From Pseudomonadota bacterium (GTDB lineage Bacteria > Pseudomonadota > Gammaproteobacteria > Burkholderiales > Burkholderiaceae_E), in NCBI GenBank assembly GCA_023388075.1, contig JAEWGX010000024.1:17553-81552 (forward strand): a DNA stretch of 64,000 bases. Direction: 5' to 3'. The position numbers and the translations under genes were made by a program. The notes under the pieces were generated by a model, which saw only the letters and a program-made list of their open reading frames with translations, did no database searches and had not been told where the DNA came from. This document shows, one piece after another, positions 1-8,284 of this stretch (the first letter of the stretch is position 1; each line of letters begins with the position of its first letter).

Positions 1-498
1 ATCGTGGCGGTCCAGGAGAAGGCCGGCTTCGTGCCCAACGTGTTCCTCAAGCTCGCCCGGCGCCCGGCCGAGTTCCGCGCCTTCTTCGCCTATCACGACG
101 CGTTGATGACCGGCGAAGGTCCGCTCACCAAGGCCGAGCGCGAGATGATCGTGGTCGCGACCAGCGCGATCAACGACTGCCTCTACTGCGTGGTCGCGCA
201 CGGGGCGATCCTGCGCATCTACCAGAAGGATCCGCTGATCGCGGACCAGGTGGCGGTCAACTATCGCAAGGCGCCGCTTCCGGCGCGCAGCCGCGCGATC
301 CTCGACTTCGCCTGCAAGGTGGCCACCGATTCGGCGGCGCTCGGCGACGAGGACTACGAGCGCCTGCTCGAGCATGGGCTGGACGCGGAGGCGGCCTGGG
401 ACATCGCGTCGATCGCCGCCTTCTTCGCGCTGTCCAACCGGATGGCGAACGCGTCCGGGATGATGCCGAACGAGGAGTTCTACCGCATGGGGCGGTAG
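1..498 (+). CDS. AhpD/CMD-family peroxidase-related protein (5'-truncated by window edge)
   Basis: The reading frame is open from the first base, so the true start lies before the window. What is visible is about 165 residues of an all-helical alkylhydroperoxidase-like (carboxymuconolactone decarboxylase) domain. It contains the family's redox motif C-x-x-C-x-x-x-H (NDCLYCVVAHG, near residues 58-68), preceded by an acidic helix (KAEREMIVVATS). The family uses the cysteine pair to reduce peroxides or as a disulfide relay. The C-terminus (NRMANASGMMPNEEFYRMGR) is typical of the 'uncharacterized peroxidase-related enzyme' subgroup, usually about 190 residues, so roughly 20 residues are missing. 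The substrate cannot be inferred. It ends 13 bases before the convergent hydrolase gene. Confidence 0.85.
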   Translation: MVAVQEKAGFVPNVFLKLARRPAEFRAFFAYHDALMTGEGPLTKAEREMIVVATSAINDCLYCVVAHGAILRIYQKDPLIADQVAVNYRKAPLPARSRAILDFACKVATDSAALGDEDYERLLEHGLDAEAAWDIASIAAFFALSNRMANASGMMPNEEFYRMGR

Positions 499-511
499 CC
501 CCCTCGGCTTG

Positions 512-1264
512 TCAGGAGGCCGCGTTGCCCGCCTGCGCGTGGCGCCTCAGGATGAACTGCTCGATGTCGTCGAGCTGCTCGCCCTTGACCGGCACGTGCT
601 TGCCCGGATAGACATTCAGGCGCTTGTCGGCGCATCCGATGAGGTCGAACAGCTCGATCTGGCCGTCGCGGCTGAAGATGTCGTCGTCCCATTTCTGCTG
701 GAACATGACCGGGCACTCGACCCGCGCCGCCGCCTCGCCGAGCACCTCGGAGCGCGGATAGGACAGGCCCCACATGCCGATCAGCGCGCTGCGGATGCGT
801 CGCTCCACCGCGAGCAGCGGCAGCCCGTACGCCGTTCCCATCGACACGCCTACCCAGTGCAGGGCATCGGCACGCAGTCCGGCCATGCCCTCGAGCTCGT
901 CGATGACCCGGGTCCAGTCCTGCACCATCTCCTCGACGTGATCGCCGCCCGCGCGCCACATCGCAAGGAACTCCCCCTGCACATGCGGTCGATCCTCGTG
1001 CCGGTCCTTGCGCCGGTCGCCGTGGACCGGGCCATCCATCGCCACCACGGACCAACCGTGGCCGACGACGAATCGATCCACCAGGTCCATGACCTCGACC
1101 GCAAGCTTGTGGCCGCCGCCGCCGTGCTGCGTGAGCACGACCGGCGTCGCCTCGCGGATGGTCTGAGGCGCGAGGACGACGAAAGGGATGGGGCGCGCGG
1201 CCTGGACGAGGTAGTGGCTGCAGCGCACGCCCTCACTCGGCGTGCTGGTGGAATTGGGTTGCAT
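512..1264 (-). CDS. alpha/beta hydrolase (dienelactone hydrolase-like)
   Basis: The 250-residue protein is a serine hydrolase of the alpha/beta fold. It shows an oxyanion loop QHGGGGHK (residues 46-53), the nucleophile elbow G-V-S-M-G (139-143, Ser141), a downstream acid in KWDDDIF (Asp193/194) and His in GKHVP (His223), in the expected order. The start is the ATG at 1264, preceded by AGGAGA at a good distance; the frame continues upstream but shows no conservation-like sequence there. There is no signal peptide, so it is probably cytoplasmic. It lies between a CMD-family gene and a LysR/TRAP cassette, which suggests catabolism of an ester or lactone. The substrate is unknown. Confidence 0.85.
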   Translation of the reverse strand: MQPNSTSTPSEGVRCSHYLVQAARPIPFVVLAPQTIREATPVVLTQHGGGGHKLAVEVMDLVDRFVVGHGWSVVAMDGPVHGDRRKDRHEDRPHVQGEFLAMWRAGGDHVEEMVQDWTRVIDELEGMAGLRADALHWVGVSMGTAYGLPLLAVERRIRSALIGMWGLSYPRSEVLGEAAARVECPVMFQQKWDDDIFSRDGQIELFDLIGCADKRLNVYPGKHVPVKGEQLDDIEQFILRRHAQAGNAAS

Positions 1265-1394
1265 CGGCTTCTCCTGCGCTTCGTGCCGGTGCCTGCGCTC
1301 GACGGCGTTCCGGCGTGTCGGGGTCAACCGTCTATTGAAGCAGCTACGCCGCGCCCGGGCCATCATCGGGCGGCTATGCGAGGATGCCCGCGGC

Positions 1395-2321
1395 CTATGT
1401 CGTGGAGGGGCTCGGCGGTTGCGGGCCGGGGGAAAGCTCGGCGGCTGCCTCGCGCAGCATGCCGCGGAACCAGTCGTGCAGGCCCAGGCGGTGGGTGCGG
1501 TCGTGCCACGTCATCGAGATCGCCACTTCCTTGAGCGGGATGGGCGCCGGGAGCACGGAGAGTGGCAGGAATCCGGCATAGTGGGTCGCCAGGCGCCGCG
1601 GCAAGGTCGCGACCAGCTCGGTCTGCGCGACGATGTAGGGTCCGACCACGATGGAGGCCACCTGCATCCCCTTCACGCGGCGCATGCCCGTGGAGGCGAG
1701 GCTCGCGTCGATCGCAGTCTCGAGCGTGGAGGCCGCGGAGAACGGCGAGCCGAACATCAGGTGCCGCGCCTCGAGATAGTCCTCGAGCGAGATCTCTTCG
1801 CGGATCGTGGCATGGTTCGCGGAAACCAGGCAGACCAGCGGCTCGGTGAAGAGCGTGGAGATGCGAAGCTCGGGGGAGAGCGACGGCAGGAAGCCGATGG
1901 CGAGGTCACATTCGCCGTCGGCGAGCCACTGGCTCACCCGCGCGGGATCGGGCAGGCGCAGGTCGATCTGCAGCCGAGGCGCCGCCGAGCCCACCGCCCG
2001 CATGACGAGCGGCAGGAGCATCATCCCGACGAAGTCGGCCGCCGCGACCGTGACCCGGCCGGAAGCGCCGGTCGGATCGAACGGACCCGGTTCGGCGAAG
2101 ACCTCGTCGAGCGCGAGCAGCGCGCGGCGCAGCGGCTCCGCGAGCTCCTGGGCTCGGGGGGTGAGCTCCATGCCGCGGGTGGTGCGCACCAGCAGGGCAT
2201 CCCTGGTCAGCCGGCGCAGGCGGGACAAGGTGTTGCTCATGCTGGGCTGGCTCACGCCGATGCGCTCGGCCGCCCGCGTCACAGAGCGCTCGGTGATGAG
2301 GGCGTCGAGCGCGACCAGCAA
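1395..2321 (-). CDS. LysR-family transcriptional regulator
   Basis: About 308 residues with an N-terminal winged helix-turn-helix (SVTRAAERIGVSQPSMSNTL, the classic LysR recognition helix) followed by a periplasmic-binding-protein-like effector domain. It is transcribed divergently from the cupin-TRAP operon, the usual layout for its target. The start is uncertain. The coordinate given is a TTG. The frame stays open back to a stop at 2388-2390 and contains no ATG or GTG, while the family normally has about 8-10 residues before LLVALDAL. A CTG at 2375 behind an AAAGGGG sequence is therefore an alternative start. A perfect palindrome at 2410-2431 is its likely operator. Effector unknown; a carboxylate imported by the TRAP system is a reasonable guess. 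Confidence 0.9.
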   Translation of the reverse strand: MLVALDALITERSVTRAAERIGVSQPSMSNTLSRLRRLTRDALLVRTTRGMELTPRAQELAEPLRRALLALDEVFAEPGPFDPTGASGRVTVAAADFVGMMLLPLVMRAVGSAAPRLQIDLRLPDPARVSQWLADGECDLAIGFLPSLSPELRISTLFTEPLVCLVSANHATIREEISLEDYLEARHLMFGSPFSAASTLETAIDASLASTGMRRVKGMQVASIVVGPYIVAQTELVATLPRRLATHYAGFLPLSVLPAPIPLKEVAISMTWHDRTHRLGLHDWFRGMLREAAAELSPGPQPPSPSTT

Positions 2322-2409
2322 CTGGACGCTTGCCTGACGCCGCAGCGACTCGAGCGAGATCGTTTCCCCGGACAGGTCGTCCCCTTTCTATTGCGCAGCA
2401 ACATCGACG

Positions 2410-2431
2410 GCGTCTATGCCTTCATAGACGC
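2410..2431. promoter_or_regulatory. perfect 9-4-9 inverted repeat, putative LysR operator
   Basis: GCGTCTATG-CCTT-CATAGACGC is a perfect inverted repeat in the lysR/cupin intergenic region. It is centred about 53 bases upstream of the predicted transcription start of the cupin-TRAP operon, in the range where LysR proteins bind their recognition site. Low GC in the arms stands out from the surroundings. The assignment to this LysR protein is inference from position. Confidence 0.65.
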
Positions 2432-2438
2432 TGCCGGA

Positions 2439-2467
2439 TTGTGCCACGCGTGCGCCGCGGCTCTAAT
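2439..2467 (+). promoter_or_regulatory. sigma70-type promoter for the cupin-TRAP operon
   Basis: A -35 element TTGTGC (2439-2444) and a -10 element TCTAAT (2462-2467, five of six consensus bases) are separated by exactly 17 bases. They lie directly downstream of the palindrome and 29 bases upstream of the cupin start. A poor -35 with a good -10 fits an activator-dependent promoter. Confidence 0.6.
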
Positions 2468-2495
2468 GCCGGGCTGCATTGTGGAGGAAGTACCA

Positions 2496-3041
2496 TTGAC
2501 CAAGATCGCCACCGTGAAGCCTACCCGGGAAGAGCTGATGCGTTCCGTCGCCCGCTTCGTCGATCTGGAGCGCTGTGACACCGGGCTTCCGGACATGGCG
2601 CTGCCCGAGTGCCGCAGGACTTTCCTCAACGTCCTGGGCTTCAACCAGCCGCAAGGCGATGGTGTGTTCTCACCGTTCGGCGACCAGGCGCCGGCCGCGA
2701 TCTCGCACCTCAAGGCGGGATTCGGCCTCTCGTTCATCGCCGCGGAGCCGGGCAAGGGCGTGCTCATGCACTCGCACGATACCGTGGAGACTTTCATGGT
2801 GATGAAGGGCAAGTGGAAGGTTGAGTGGGAGCTCGATTCCGGCACGGAAGGGGTGACGCTCGGGCCGCTCGACTTCATCGCATGTCCGGTGGGCGTGCAG
2901 CGCCGCTTCGAATGCGTCGAGGCCGCGCCCGGTGAGCGCGAGGGTCTGCTCCTCGGCGTCATCGGCGGAGACGCCCCGGCCGCCGAGATCTCTCCCGAGG
3001 GCCTCGCGCGCCTCGCCGAGGCCGGCATCGCCATCGCCTGA
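2496..3041 (+). CDS. cupin-domain protein, first gene of the TRAP operon
   Basis: 181 residues, single-domain cupin. The metal-binding motif is recognisable as HSHDTVETFMVMKGKW followed by a second motif near PLDFIACPVGVQRRF. The start is a TTG at 2496, chosen because GGAGGAAG sits five bases upstream. The same leader, GGAGGTAGTGCC, precedes the second cupin at 6235, and here the homologous ATG appears to have been lost. Cupins are metal-binding beta barrels with diverse roles (dioxygenase, isomerase, sugar binding). Placement at the head of a TRAP operon suggests handling of the imported compound. Exact reaction unknown. Confidence 0.8.
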   Translation: MTKIATVKPTREELMRSVARFVDLERCDTGLPDMALPECRRTFLNVLGFNQPQGDGVFSPFGDQAPAAISHLKAGFGLSFIAAEPGKGVLMHSHDTVETFMVMKGKWKVEWELDSGTEGVTLGPLDFIACPVGVQRRFECVEAAPGEREGLLLGVIGGDAPAAEISPEGLARLAEAGIAIA

Positions 3042-3144
3042 CCCACACGTTGCCGACCCGCGGGCGTCGTCGACGCCCGTCGGCCGGCGGGCTGCGGCGC
3101 TGCCGCGGTTAACGGTTTTCGGACACACCATCAAGGAGACGAGA

Positions 3145-4215
3145 TTGAGGATCGCAGCCAGTTTGGCCCTTGCCTGCGGTATCGCGGCTTTCGCCGGTAC
3201 CGTCCACGCTCAGAAGCTGCAGACCCACCAGCTCACGTTCGCATCCGGCTATCCGGCCACCTTCGCCTGGACCGACGAGGAAATCAACCGGTTCCTGCCG
3301 CAGGTCAACAAGGAGCTGGAGAAGGCCGGGTCCACGCATCGGGTGAAGTGGAACGTCGCAGTCGGCGGAACGCTCGCCTCGATGCCCAACATGCTGGACG
3401 CGATGTCGACCGGGCTGGCCGACGTCGGCCACGTGGTCCATCTCTTCGAGCCGGTGCGCCTGCCGCTGCAGAACGTGGTGTCCGCCGCGCCGTTCGGCTC
3501 GACCGACCCGCGCATCGCGACGATGGCGCTGCACGACCTGCAGAAGACCGTCCCTGCGATGAAGAAGGCATGGGAGGCGCTCGATCTCGTCTACCTGACC
3601 AGCTTCTCCTTCGACAGCTACCTGATCGTCTCGAGTCAGCCGATCAAGGACGTGCGCGACCTCGACGGAATGAAGATCGCGGCGGCGGCTTCCAACCTTC
3701 CATGGCTCGATGGCACGGGTGCCATCCCGGTGGCCGGCACGATGGGCACCGCGTACAACGACATCAAGTCGGGCGTCTTCACGGCGGCGATCAATTCCGG
3801 GATGCTGTCGATCGGGGGCAAGATGCACGAGGTCGCGCCGTACATCGTGCGCACGGGCTTCGGGGCGATCAATGCCTTCGACATCGTCGTGAACAAGTCC
3901 CGGTGGGACCGGCTGCCCGAGGATGTCCGCAAGGCGCTGGCGGTTGCCGCCGACGATCTCCAGGAGGCGGTGATCACGCGGGTGGAGCGCGATACCGCGG
4001 CCGCGTTCGCGGCGATGGAGAAGGGCGGCGCCAAGATCCTCGATTTCACTCCGCAGCAGCGGGCCGACTGGGCCAACCGGCTGCCCAACATCGCGCAGAA
4101 GTGGGCCGAGCCGCTCGAGGCGAAGGGCCTGCCGGCGAAGGAGGTGCTCAATGCGTACCTCGACAACCTGCGCAAGGCCGGCGTGGAGCTTCCCCGGGAC
4201 TGGTCGCGCTTCTGA
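3145..4215 (+). CDS. dctP: TRAP transporter solute-binding protein, DctP type
   Basis: 356 residues with a Sec signal peptide (start RIAASLALACGIAAF, probable cleavage after VHA) and a DctP-type periplasmic binding fold. It would capture a substrate, typically a C4-dicarboxylate, keto acid or aromatic acid, and deliver it to the DctQM membrane pair. The start is TTG at 3145 behind AAGGAGA; the long upstream extension in frame is not protein-like. It is followed by dctQ (39-base gap) and dctM (overlap), the standard order. Ligand specificity cannot be read from sequence alone. Confidence 0.88.
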   Translation: MRIAASLALACGIAAFAGTVHAQKLQTHQLTFASGYPATFAWTDEEINRFLPQVNKELEKAGSTHRVKWNVAVGGTLASMPNMLDAMSTGLADVGHVVHLFEPVRLPLQNVVSAAPFGSTDPRIATMALHDLQKTVPAMKKAWEALDLVYLTSFSFDSYLIVSSQPIKDVRDLDGMKIAAAASNLPWLDGTGAIPVAGTMGTAYNDIKSGVFTAAINSGMLSIGGKMHEVAPYIVRTGFGAINAFDIVVNKSRWDRLPEDVRKALAVAADDLQEAVITRVERDTAAAFAAMEKGGAKILDFTPQQRADWANRLPNIAQKWAEPLEAKGLPAKEVLNAYLDNLRKAGVELPRDWSRF

Positions 4216-4254
4216 CCACGGACCGGCGGCACGGGTGAGAGCGGAAGTCCGAGG

Positions 4255-4809
4255 GTGAGCCGGTTCGATCGCTGGTTCGGCATGTTCTCGTCGCTGCTCA
4301 ACGCGGCGGGGACGCTGCTGATCGCGTTCATCATGGTCGTGATCAACCTCGACATCGCCGGCCGAGCCCTGTTCGGGCGGCCGCTCACCGGGGTGACCGA
4401 GATGGTCATCATGTCGATCGCGGCCATCGTCTTCCTGCAGTTCTCCGACACGCTGCGCAGGGGGCGGGTGATCCAGGCCGACAGCCTGCTGCGGCTGATC
4501 GAGCGAAAGTCGCCGCGCGCCTACGAGGCGATGCAGGCGGTGTTCTGCCTGGTGGGCGCGCTCGCCTTCGCCGTGATCGTTCATGCAACCATCCCCTTCC
4601 TGAGTCGCGCGCTCGCCTCGGGCGACATGTACGGCAACCCGGCCGTCTTCGCCCTGCCGAAGTGGCCGGTGCGGCTCATCATGATCGTGGGCAGCGTCGC
4701 GATGGCGGTGCAGTTCCTGTTGCTCTTCCTGCGCCATGGCAGGCGATTCCTGCGCTGGGGTGAGGAGGTTGGCGAGGCTGGCGGGGCCAACGGCGGGGAG
4801 CGCCAATGA
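4255..4809 (+). CDS. dctQ: TRAP transporter small permease, DctQ type
   Basis: 184 residues with four predicted membrane segments (about residues 11-33, 50-68, 93-113 and 135-157), matching the DctQ fold. It forms the membrane complex with DctM and supports proton- or sodium-driven uptake. The start is GTG at 4255. The C-terminal codons overlap dctM by four bases (ATGA), indicating translational coupling. Confidence 0.87.
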   Translation: MSRFDRWFGMFSSLLNAAGTLLIAFIMVVINLDIAGRALFGRPLTGVTEMVIMSIAAIVFLQFSDTLRRGRVIQADSLLRLIERKSPRAYEAMQAVFCLVGALAFAVIVHATIPFLSRALASGDMYGNPAVFALPKWPVRLIMIVGSVAMAVQFLLLFLRHGRRFLRWGEEVGEAGGANGGERQ

Positions 4810-6119
4810 GCGGCGTCGAGGTCGGCCTCTGGTCCATCCTCGCGCTGGTGCTGCTCGTCTATTCGGGCATGCATGTCCCGGTGGTCATGATCCTGGTGTC
4901 CTTCGTCGGCATCTGGCTGATCCGCGACAACCCGGACCTGGCCGGAACGATGCTCGCCTTCGCGGCGACCGATTCCATCGAGGCGTACGTGTTCGGGGTC
5001 ATCCCGCTCTTCGTCCTGATGGGGCTGCTGGTCATGATCGCCGACCTGGGGAAGGACTCCTTCGCGGTGGCCAACCAGTTGTTCCGGCGCGTTCCCGGCG
5101 GACTCGGCATCGCCACGGTGGCGGCCAACGCCATCTTCGCCGCCATCACCGGCGTGAGCGTGGCATCGGCCACCGTCTTCGCGCAGCTGGCGGTGCCGGA
5201 GATGCTGCGCTATGGCTACAACCGGCGCTTCGCGGTGGGGGTGGTGGCCGGCAGCTCGGTCCTGGGCATGCTGCTGCCGCCGAGCGTGCTCTTCATCCTC
5301 TACGGCCTGCTCACCGATACGTCGGTAGGCGACCTGTTCATCGCCGGCGTCATCCCGGGCCTCCTGCTCGCCGTCGCCTATTCGCTGATGATCCTGTTCT
5401 GGGCAAGGCGCAACCCGGCCGCCTTCGGAGCCATGGTCGACCGGGTCGTCTCCACTCCGCCGATGAGCGTCCCGGTGATGCTGGGCATGCTGGGACCGAT
5501 CCTGGCGCTGATCGTCGTGGTCCTTGGAGGGCTCTACGGCGGCATCTTCACCGCCACCGAATCCGGCGCCGTCGGCGCGGCCGGGGCGCTGGCGATCGCG
5601 CTCGCCAAGGGGCGCCTGACGTGGCACAAGCTGTGGCGGCTGCTCACCGAGACCGGCCACGTCACCTCGTCGCTGATCCTCCTGATCATCGCGGCCAACA
5701 TCTACTCGCGAATGTTGACCGTCTCGGGCCTGCCGACCTGGATCGGCGACTGGATCGGGACGATGGAGCTGGGGTCCGCGGCGCTCCTCGTCGCCTATCT
5801 GCTGATCGTGCTGACGCTCGGCACCATCATGGATTCCGCGTCCATCCTGCTGATCGTCATCCCGCTGTTCCTGCCGGTGTTCAAGCTGCTGGGCACCGAC
5901 CTGATCTGGCTCGGCGTCATCACCGTGATCGTCGTGGAGGTAGGGCTGCTCACGCCACCTTTCGGCATGGCCGTGTTCATCGTCAAGTCGTCGCTCGAGG
6001 ACAAGAGCATCACCCTGAACGACGTGTTCATGGGCGCCCTGCCGTTCGCAGCGGTGATGCTGCTGGTGGCGGTCGCGGTGGTCGTGTTCCCCGCCCTGGC
6101 GACGGTATTCGTGCGATGA
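4806..6119 (+). CDS. dctM: TRAP transporter large permease, DctM type
   Basis: 437 residues, highly hydrophobic, about twelve membrane segments. It carries typical DctM features such as the VFGVIPLFVLMGLLV segment, the AAITGVSVASATVFAQLAVPE region and LLPPSVLFILYG. It is the transport channel of the tripartite system and belongs to the ion transporter superfamily. Starts at the ATGA overlap with dctQ. It is followed after 115 bases by a second cupin gene, probably in the same transcript. Confidence 0.9.
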   Translation: MSGVEVGLWSILALVLLVYSGMHVPVVMILVSFVGIWLIRDNPDLAGTMLAFAATDSIEAYVFGVIPLFVLMGLLVMIADLGKDSFAVANQLFRRVPGGLGIATVAANAIFAAITGVSVASATVFAQLAVPEMLRYGYNRRFAVGVVAGSSVLGMLLPPSVLFILYGLLTDTSVGDLFIAGVIPGLLLAVAYSLMILFWARRNPAAFGAMVDRVVSTPPMSVPVMLGMLGPILALIVVVLGGLYGGIFTATESGAVGAAGALAIALAKGRLTWHKLWRLLTETGHVTSSLILLIIAANIYSRMLTVSGLPTWIGDWIGTMELGSAALLVAYLLIVLTLGTIMDSASILLIVIPLFLPVFKLLGTDLIWLGVITVIVVEVGLLTPPFGMAVFIVKSSLEDKSITLNDVFMGALPFAAVMLLVAVAVVVFPALATVFVR

Positions 6120-6234
6120 AGCCGGTCCGGTGGCGTTTCGACCTTCGTCCGGCCGCCGGAAATGTTCGCAGCGGGCCGCCCGGCCCGCGAACTGGGCGCG
6201 CCGCGAACGGCGGCGCCGCAATGGAGGTAGTGCC

Positions 6235-6819
6235 ATGTTGAAGACCGTGAACGTCACCCCCGAGGAGATGGAGCGCCGCATTGCGCGTTTCTCGGAGCTG
6301 AAGCCGCAGAGCGCGCTGTACCAGGAAGGCAGCGGCATCCCGCGAGAGGCCTACGAGCTGATGGCCGCCAAGACGCTCTACCTGTTGATGGCGCCCGAGA
6401 CCCAGGGCGGCCCGATGGCGCAGAAGCCGGCGATCGCCGGCGAGAAGGGCCTGAGCGTCATCATCGCCCGCTGCCCGCCGGGCGACAAGCCGCTGCTCCA
6501 TGCCCACTTCAAGACGCACGAGACCTTCATGTGCCTCACGGGCGAGTTCCGCATCCGTTGGGGCGACACCGGCGAGCACGAGACGCGGCTGAAGCCCTTC
6601 GACATGATCGCGGTCCCGCCCGCGGTCTGCCGCGACTTCACCAACGTCAGCGACCAGGACGCGCTGCTGCTGGTCCTCATCACCGGCAAGAGCGACGAGG
6701 ACTTCGGCGACATCGCGATCGCGCCGGAGGACAGCAAGATGATGGTCGAGCGCTTCGGCATGGACGTGATCCGCAAGTACCAGGCCATCGGCACCGAGTT
6801 CCTGGGCGTGACCGCCTGA
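6235..6819 (+). CDS. cupin-domain protein, last gene of the TRAP operon
   Basis: 194 residues with one cupin domain; the metal ligands are in HAHFKTHETFMCLTGEFRI and the second motif near FDMIAVPPAVCRDF. The ATG at 6235 follows GGAGGTAG by five bases. It shares its leader and a similar N-terminus (K-x-V-x-V-T-P-x-E-x-x-x-R-x-A-R-F) with the cupin at 2496, so the two look like an old duplication flanking the transporter genes. A dual cupin/TRAP arrangement suggests both act on the imported acid. Function not known. Confidence 0.8.
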   Translation: MLKTVNVTPEEMERRIARFSELKPQSALYQEGSGIPREAYELMAAKTLYLLMAPETQGGPMAQKPAIAGEKGLSVIIARCPPGDKPLLHAHFKTHETFMCLTGEFRIRWGDTGEHETRLKPFDMIAVPPAVCRDFTNVSDQDALLLVLITGKSDEDFGDIAIAPEDSKMMVERFGMDVIRKYQAIGTEFLGVTA

Positions 6820-6863
6820 GCGACGGGGTCTCGGCCGGCGGGGCGGCGGACCAACCCACGACC

Positions 6864-8096
6864 TCAGGGCAGCGGGAAATCGAAGTCCCGGGTCACGACC
6901 GCGGACCCATCGAGCGCCACCGTTGCCCGTTGCGGCGGCAGGCCGCTGTCCTGGAGCACGGCCTCCAGCTCGTACACCGCCGGCTCGCCGACGGATGAGG
7001 CGTCCTCGAACGCGAGCGTGCCGGCGGCATAGTCCGCGGCTCTCACCGGGGCGACCGGAAGACCCATCGAATAGGGCCCCTCGGTCACCGCCGACGAAGA
7101 CGCAACCTCCAGCCGCAATCCCGCTACCTCTCGGATGGCGCGGACGCGGGCAACGCCCTCGGCAACCGATGAAGGCACGGACACCACCCCCTCGACCGTC
7201 GTCGTGTCCGCGACAGGGCCGAGGTCGATCGTCGGCAGGGTGGTGATCGCGCCGGCCGTCGCGGGCACGCCCTTCACGACGGTGGTGGCCCGGCCAGGCT
7301 TCGCCACCACCAAGGTGTAGACGCCGCTCTCGGCCGCCGGCAGCGGCGAGAGCGTGAATTCTCCGCCGGGGCCCGCCGTGGTGGCGCGCAGCACGACCGG
7401 GTAGCCGTGGGCGTCGTTCCCCTGCGCGGTCACTACGGCGTCGGCGCCGTCCGCGATGCTGCCGTCGATCGCCAGCTTGCCCGCGGCCGCGATCGGAATG
7501 ACCGAGATCACCGGCTTGAGGTTGTAGTTGCCGCTGTTGCCGGCCTTGACCACCGACCGGCACGCATCGAAGTCGAGCACCAGGTCCATCGTCTCGCCTG
7601 CTGCGACCTCGAAGCCATGCACCAGCTTGAGCCCGCTCTGCTGCGCGCTCGGCGTGCGAAGCGGGATCTCGGCCTTGCCGGGATCGCCCGTGAGGACGAT
7701 GCTGTTGGCCGGCGCACCCGCGCCGTTCGGCTCCAGCACGAGGCGAATCTGAGAATAGCGCCCGGCCTCGAGTCGCACGTCGCCGAGCGACTCCACCACA
7801 CCGTTCTGCAGGGCAAGCAGGTCGATCCGGCGGCTCGGCGCCACGTCGATCTCCGACCATGAACCGTCGTCCTGCGTGGCGCCTTCCGAACGGTGGATCC
7901 GCACCTTCGAGACGGTGACGTTCACCTCGTCGTAGCCGCAGGCAGGCGCATCGGTGAGCGAGACCCGCACGGTGCCGGTTCCGCCGGACGGGGCGTCGGA
8001 ACCGCCTCCGCAACCGAGGACGACAGTGGCCGCCGCGAGGGCGGCGACTAGCGGCAGTCGGGTTTTGTCCAGGGCGATTTGGCACAGCGACATCAT
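6864..8096 (-). CDS. DUF4382 lipoprotein with carboxypeptidase-regulatory-like repeats
   Basis: 410 residues. It starts with a lipoprotein signal (lipobox VVLGC, Cys near residue 29) followed by a Gly/Ser-rich linker. Residues about 42-195 match DUF4382 (GTVRVSLTDAPACGYDEVNV, then RYSQIRLVLEP). The rest contains a carboxypeptidase-regulatory-like beta domain (DAHGYPVVLRATTAGPGGEF) and further beta-rich sequence. Two adjacent ATGs (8096 and 8093) follow AGGAAAC; the second is better spaced. It should be anchored in the envelope. No enzymatic motif is visible. Convergent with the cupin gene. Confidence 0.8.
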   Translation of the reverse strand: MMSLCQIALDKTRLPLVAALAAATVVLGCGGGSDAPSGGTGTVRVSLTDAPACGYDEVNVTVSKVRIHRSEGATQDDGSWSEIDVAPSRRIDLLALQNGVVESLGDVRLEAGRYSQIRLVLEPNGAGAPANSIVLTGDPGKAEIPLRTPSAQQSGLKLVHGFEVAAGETMDLVLDFDACRSVVKAGNSGNYNLKPVISVIPIAAAGKLAIDGSIADGADAVVTAQGNDAHGYPVVLRATTAGPGGEFTLSPLPAAESGVYTLVVAKPGRATTVVKGVPATAGAITTLPTIDLGPVADTTTVEGVVSVPSSVAEGVARVRAIREVAGLRLEVASSSAVTEGPYSMGLPVAPVRAADYAAGTLAFEDASSVGEPAVYELEAVLQDSGLPPQRATVALDGSAVVTRDFDFPLP

Positions 8097-8219
8097 GTTT
8101 CCTGCCCGGGGGCCGGCGTGGTGAAGGGTGGCGCCATCCTAGCGATCTGGTCGGCCGCCGAGGCCGCCACGGCGCTGCGCGGGTGCCGGATGGTCGATGA
8201 CGAGGGACGAGCGGCCGCC

Positions 8220-8225
8220 TACAAT
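8220..8225 (+). promoter_or_regulatory. putative -10 element (TACAAT) of the usp gene
   Basis: TACAAT, five of six consensus bases, lies 60 bases before the universal stress protein start in a GC-rich divergent intergenic region. No convincing -35 is visible at the right distance (TCGATG at 8194-8199 is weak), so it may need an activator. Confidence 0.35.
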
Positions 8226-8284
8226 CGAGCGAGGCAGGCCGCCCCACGGCGGCAGGCCGATCCAATCCCACGGAACTCGCGGCC

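Noticed and set aside
4581..6338. Minus-strand frame opposite dctM, rich in His, Asp and Arg
   Set aside because: A shadow of hydrophobic DctM codons; the composition is what the complement of such codons gives.
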